From: Astropecten irregularis
Taxonomy: Eukaryota > Echinodermata > Asteroidea > Paxillosida > Astropectinidae
DNA length: 64,000 nucleotides
Direction: 5' to 3'
Assembly (NCBI GenBank): GCA_963971285.1
Contig: OZ020246.1
Location: forward strand, 11,577,217 to 11,641,216
Position numbers and translations under genes: made by a program. Shown here one piece after another: positions 59,047 to 64,000 of this stretch (positions are counted from its first letter, which is position 1; each line of letters starts with the position of its first letter). The notes under the pieces were generated by a model. The model was not told the DNA's origin and ran no database searches. It worked only from the letters and a program-made list of their open reading frames with translations.

Positions 59047-60997
59047 AAACTCTAGCAGAAAAAAGTGTCTCCTAGTCTAAGCGCAGTTTTTTTGCCGCCT
59101 GCTCTGCCGTTTGTCGCATAGCGTGTGGTGCTATACTTGGATTTTTGGCCATGAACATGACTTTGGAATTTGGCACTGCTCATATTTTCCTGTAGAGTAC
59201 ATCTGGGGCTACATTTCGTGCAAGTTTCAGCTCGATTGCCTAAGTATTGAGGGAGAAATTTCAAACTCTAGCAGAAAAAAGTGTCTCATAGTCTAAGTGC
59301 AGTTTTTCTGCCGACTGCTCTGCCGTTTTGTCGCATAGCGTGTGGTGCTATACTTGGATTTTCGGCCATGAACATGACTTTGGAATTTGGCACAGCTCAT
59401 ACTTTCCTGTAGAGAACATCTGGGGCTACATTTCGTGCAAGTTTCAGCTCGATTGCCTCAGTATTGAGGGAGAAATTTCAAACTCTAGCACTAAAAAGTG
59501 TCTCCTAGTCTAAGCGCAGTTTTTTTGCCGCCTGCTCTGCCGTTTGTCGCATAGCGTGTGGTGCTATACTTGGATTTTCGGCCATGAACATGACTTTGGA
59601 ATTTGGCACAGCTCATACTTTCCTGTAGAGTACATCTGGGGCTACATTTCGTGCAAGTTTCAGCTCGATTGGCTCAGTATTGAGTGGGAAATTTCAAACT
59701 CTAGCACTAAAAAGTGTCTCCTAGTCTAAGCGCAGATTGTTTGCCGCCTTCTCTGCCGTTTGTCGCATAGCGTGTGGTGCTATACTTGGATTTTCGGCCA
59801 TGAACATGACTTTGGAATTTGGCACAGCTCCTTCTTTCCTGTAGAGAACATCTGGGGCTACATTTCGTGCAAGTTTCAGCTCGATTGCCTAAGTATTGAG
59901 GGAGAAATTTCAAACTCTAGCAGAAAAAAGTGTCTCATAGTCTAAGTGCAGGGTTTTTTTTGCCGCGTGCTCTGCCGTTTTGTCGCATAGCGTGTGGTGC
60001 TATACTTGGACTTCCGGCCATGAACATGACTTTGAAATTTGGCACTGCTCATACTTTCCTGTAGAGTACATCTGGGGCTACATTTCGTGCAAGTTTTAGC
60101 TCGATTGCCTAAGTATTGAGGGAGAAATTTCAAACTGTAGCAGAAAAAAGTGTCTCATAGTCTAAGTGCAGTTTTTCTGCCGACTGCTCTGCCGTTTGTC
60201 GCATAGCGTGTGGTGCTATACTTGGATTTTCGGCCATGAACATGACTTTGGAATTTGGCACTGCTCATATTTTCCTGTAGAGTACATCTGGGGCTACATT
60301 TCGTGCAAGTTTCAGCTCGATTGCCTAAGTATTGAGGGAGAAATTTCAAACTCTAGCAGAAAAAAGTGTCTCATAGTATAAGTGCAGTTTTTCTGCCGAC
60401 TGCTCTGCCGTTTTGTCGCATAGCGTGTGGTGCTATACTTGGATTTTCGGCCATGAACATGACTTTGGAATTTGGCACAGCTCATACTTTCCTGTAGAGT
60501 ACATCTGGGGCTACATTTCGTGCAAGTTTCAGCTCGATTGCCTAAGTATTGAGTGGGAAATTTCAAACTCTAGCAGAAAAAAGTGTCTCCTAGTCTAAGC
60601 GCAGTTTTTTTGCCGCCTGCTCTGCCGTTTGTCGCATAGCGTGTGGTGCTATACTTGGATTTTCGGCCATGAACATGACTTTGGAATTTGGCACTGCTCA
60701 TATTTTCCTGTAGAGTACATCTGGGGCTACATTTCGTGCAAGTTTCAGCTCGATTGCCTCAGTATTGAGGGAGAAATTTCAAACTCTAGCAGAAAAAAAG
60801 TGTCTCCTATAGTCTAAGCGCAGTTTTTTTGCCGCCTGCTCTGCCGTTTGTCGCATAGCGTGTGGTGCTATACTTGGATTTTCGGCCATGAACATGACTT
60901 TGGAATTTGGCACAGCTCATACTTTCCTTTAGAGAACATCTGGGGCTACATTTCGTGCAAGTTTCAGCTCGATTGCCTCTGTATTGAGGGAGAAATT

Positions 60998-63240
60998 TCA
61001 AACTCTAACAGAAAAAAGTGTCTCATAGTCTAAGTGCAGGGGTTTTTTTTGCCGCGTGCTCTGCCGTTTTGTCGCATAGTGTGTGGTGCTATACTTGGAT
61101 TTTCGGCCATGAACATGACTTTGGAATTTGGCACTGCTCATACTTTCCTGTAGAGTACATCTGGGGCTACATTTCGTGCAAGTTTCAGCTCGATTGCCTA
61201 AGTATTGAGGGAGAAATTTCAAATTCTAGCAGAAAAAAGTGTCTCATAGTCTAAGTGCAGTTTTTCTGCCGACTGCTCTGCCGTTTTTTCGCATAGCGTG
61301 TGGTGCTATACTTGGATTTTCGGCCATGAACATGACTTTGGAATTTGGCACTGCTCATACTTTCCTGTAGAGTACATCTGGGGCTACATTTCGTGCAAGT
61401 TTCAGCTCGATTGCCTCTGTATTGAGGGAGAAATTTCAAACTCTAACCGAAAAAAGTGTCTCATAGTCTAAGGGCAGGGTTTTTTTTGCCGCGTGCTCTG
61501 CCGTTTTGTCGCATAGCGTGTGGTGCTATACTTGGATTTTCGGCCATGAACATGACTTTGGAATTTGGCACTGCTCATACTTTCCTGTAGAGTACATCTG
61601 GGGCTACATTTCGTGCAAGTTTCAGCTCGATTGCCTAAGTATTGAGGGAGAAATTTCAAATTCTAGCAGAAAAAAGTGTCTCATAGTCTAAGTGCAGTTT
61701 TTCTGCCGACTGCTCTGCCGTTTTTTCGCATAGCGTGTGGTGCTATACTTGGATTTTCGGCCATGAACATGACTTTGGAATTTGGCACAGCTCATACTTT
61801 GCTGTAGAGTACATCTGGGGCTACATTTCGTGCAAGTTTCAGCTCGATTGCCTAAGTATTGAGGGAGAAATTTCAAAGTCTAGCAGAAAAAAGTGTCTCA
61901 TAGTCTAAGTGCAGTTTTTCTGCCGACTGCTCTGCCGTTTTGTCGCATAGCGTGTGGTGCTATACTTGGATTTTCGGCCATGAACATGACTTTGGAATTT
62001 GGCACAGCTCATACTTTCCTGTAGTGTACATCTGGGGCTACATTTCGTGCAAGTTTCAGCTCGATTACCTCAGTATTAAGGGAGAAATTTCAAACTCTAG
62101 CAGACAAAATTGTCTCCTAGTCTAAGCGCAGTTTTTTTGCCGCCTGCTCTGCCGTTTGTCGCAAAGCGTGTGGTGCTATACTTGGATTTTCGGCCATGAA
62201 CATGACTTTGGAATTTGGCACAGCTCATACTTTTATTTAGAGTACATATGGGGCTACATTTCGTGCAAGTTTCAGCTCGATTGCCTCTGTATTGAGGGAG
62301 AAATTTCAAACTCTAACAGAAGAAAGTGTCTCATAGTCAAAGTGCAGGGGTTTTTTTTGCCGCGTGCTCTGCCGTTTTGTCGCATAGTGTGTGGTGCTAT
62401 ACTTGGATTTTCGGCCATGAACATGACTTTGGAATTTGGCACTGCTCATACTTTCCTGTAGAGTACATCTGGGGCTACATTTCGTGCAAGTTTCAGCTCG
62501 ATTGCCTCTGTATTGAGGGAGAAATTTCAAACTCTAGCAGAAAAAGTGTCTCCTAGTCTAAGTGCAGTTTTTTTGCCGACTGCTCTGCCGTTTTGTCGCA
62601 TAGCGTGTTGTGCTATACTTGGATTTTCGGCCATGAACATGACTTTGGAATTTGGCACAGCTCATACTTTTATTTAGAGTACATATGGGGCTACATTTCG
62701 TGGAAGTTTCAGCTCGATTACCTCAGTATTGAGGGAGAAATTTCAAACTCTAGCAGAAAAAATTGTCTCCTAGTCTAAGCGCAGTTTTTTTGCCGCCTAC
62801 TCTGCCGTTTGTCGCATAGCGTGTGGTGCTATACTTGGATTTTCGGCCATGAACATGACTTTGGAATTTGGCACAGCTCATACTTTCCTGTAGAGTACAT
62901 ATGGGGCTACATTTCGTGCAAGTTTCAGCTCGATTGCCTCTGTATTGAGGGAGAAATTTCAAACTCTAACAGAAAAAAGTGTCTCATAGTCTAAGTGCAG
63001 GGGTTTTTTTTGCCGCGTGCTCTGCCGTTTTGTCGCATAGCGTGTGGTGCTATACTTGGATTTTCGGCCATGAACATGACTTTGGAATTTGGCACTGCTC
63101 ATACTTTCCTGTAGAGTACATCTGGGGCTACATTTCGTGCAAGTTTCAGCTCGATTGCCTAAGTATTGAGGGAGAAATTTCAAATTCTAGCAGAAAAAAG
63201 TGTCTCATAGTCTAAGTGCAGTTTTTCTGCCGACTGCTCT
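60998..63240. repeat. Less regular right part of array 2
   Basis: A two-unit motif with GTGCAGGGGTTTTTTTTGCC recurs near 61035, 62344 and 62997, at spacings of about 1309 and 653 bp (6 and 3 units). Variants such as GCCGTTTTTTCGCATAGC, TATTTAGAGTACATATGG and TCGATTACCTC occur here but rarely elsewhere. Confidence 0.65.
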
Positions 63241-64000
63241 GCCGTTTTTTCGCATAGCGTGTGGTGCTATACTTGGATTTTCGGCCATGAACATGACTTT
63301 GGAATTTGGCACAGCTCATACTTTCCTGTAGAGAACATCTGGGGCTACATTTCGTGCAAGTTTCAGCTCGATTGCCTAAGTATTGAGGGAGAAATTTCAA
63401 ACTCTAGCAGAAAAAAGTGTCTCCTAGTCTAAGCGCAGTTTTTTTGCCGACTGCTCTGCCGATTTGTCGCATAGCGTGTGGTGCTATACTTGGATTTTCG
63501 GCCATGAACATGACTTTGGAATTTGGCACAGCTCATACTTTCCTGTAGAGAACATCTAAGGCTACATTTCGTGCAAGTTTCAGCTCGATTGCCTAAGTAT
63601 TGAGGGAGAAATTTCAAACTCTAGCAGAAAAAAGTGTCTCATAGTCTAAGTGCAGTTTTCTGCCGACTGCTCTGCCGTTTTGTCGCATAGCGTGTGGTGC
63701 TATACTTGGATTTTCGGCCATGAACATGACTTTGGAATTTGGCACTGCTCATATTTTCCTGTAGAGTACATCTGGGGCTACATTTCGTGCAAGTTTCAGC
63801 TCGATTGCCTCAGTATTGAGGGATAAATTTCAAACTCTAGCAGAAAAAAGTGTCTCCTATAGTCTAAGCGCAGTTTTTTTGCCGCCTGCTCTGCCGTTTG
63901 TCGCATAGCGTGTGGTGCTATACTTGGATTTTCGGCCATGAACATGACTTTGGAATTTGGCACAGCTCATACTTTCCTGTAGAGTACATCTGGGGCTACA

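Larger units (their letters stand above)
54800..60597. repeat. 3977 bp offset block duplication in array 2
   Basis: Units from about 54800 to 56620 recur at 58777-60597 at an offset of exactly 3977 bp, including the hybrid monomer. The units just before (53719-54565) recur at an offset of 4193 bp (57912-58758). The 216 bp difference means one monomer (54594-54810) was deleted from the second copy. Confidence 0.8.
47083..64000. repeat. Satellite array 2, ~217 bp monomer, about 77 copies, continues past the window
   Basis: Head-to-tail units of 216-220 bp, unrelated to array 1. Key words in order are GCCGxxTGCTCTGCCG, TTTGTCGCATAGCGTGTGG, TGCTATACTTGGATTTTCGG, CCATGAACATGACTTTGG, AATTTGGCACxGCTCAT, CTGTAGAGxACATCTGGGGC, TACATTTCGTGCAAGTTTC, AGCTCGATTGCC, TATTGAGGGAGAAATTTC, and AGCAGAAAAAAGTGTCTC. 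Clear monomers begin near 47204; weak matches (GCTACATTT, CAGCTCGATAGC) extend to about 47083. The window ends inside a unit. Open frames of about 61-84 codons on both strands repeat with the unit and end at fixed stops in each, so none is called as a gene. Confidence 0.97.

Noticed and set aside
47869-63617. Repeated 61-84 codon frames on both strands of array 2 as a gene family
   Set aside because: They recur once per monomer at fixed places on opposite strands and carry no domain, signal peptide or splice signals that I recognise.
5157-64000. CENP-B box or telomere repeats in the satellites
   Set aside because: No CENP-B box consensus and no TTAGGG runs are present in either monomer.

Overview
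This window is eukaryotic, non-protein-dominated DNA: about 40 kb of one tandem satellite, a 2.2 kb spacer, and about 17 kb of a second, unrelated satellite that runs off the right end. There are no operons, ribosome binding sites, tRNA, rRNA or CRISPR features. A split SRCR-domain exon with good splice sites, a non-LTR retrotransposon scrap and many small DNA transposons with clean target-site duplications point to a metazoan. SRCR genes are greatly expanded in echinoderms and lancelets, and several short transposons resemble, from memory and unverified, elements common in sea-star DNA. My best guess is an echinoderm, perhaps a sea star, held at low to moderate confidence.

Layout. (1) 1-5156, mixed single-copy and dispersed-repeat DNA. 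It opens with a three-level nest of non-autonomous transposons (14-1131 containing 99-996 containing 190-703), each with its own target-site duplication, followed by a related element at 1298-1547. Further on are a four-copy minisatellite (1790-1901), a 75-codon ORF with a CRE site upstream and weak cyclin A resemblance (2045-2272), a 66-codon hydrophobic minus-strand ORF (2537-2737), a LINE remnant (2873-2971), inverted-repeat elements, and one convincing coding exon, the C-terminal half of an SRCR domain (3782-3925, plus strand). (2) 5157-44928, satellite array 1: roughly 200 copies of a ~192 bp monomer, each with two copies of a 28 bp box holding a perfect 14 bp palindrome. It is organised in irregular higher-order blocks of several sizes. 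Near its left edge three copies carry the same 243 bp MITE. (3) 44929-47082, a spacer with a 269 bp MITE, two arrays of a 16 bp minisatellite, and a duplicated ~390 bp segment. (4) 47083-64000, satellite array 2: about 77 copies of a ~217 bp monomer, badly decayed at its left edge and built inside from block duplications of 1084 to 4193 bp.

The long open frames in both arrays are by-products of repeat lengths close to multiples of three and are not annotated as genes. The main signals are the history of the satellites: monomer classes that differ mostly at CpG sites, a MITE amplified with its host monomer, array ends that fall at the same place in the monomer, and two satellite families side by side, as in pericentromeric or other heterochromatic DNA. 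The only gene content I would defend is the SRCR exon; the cyclin-like and membrane ORFs are tentative.
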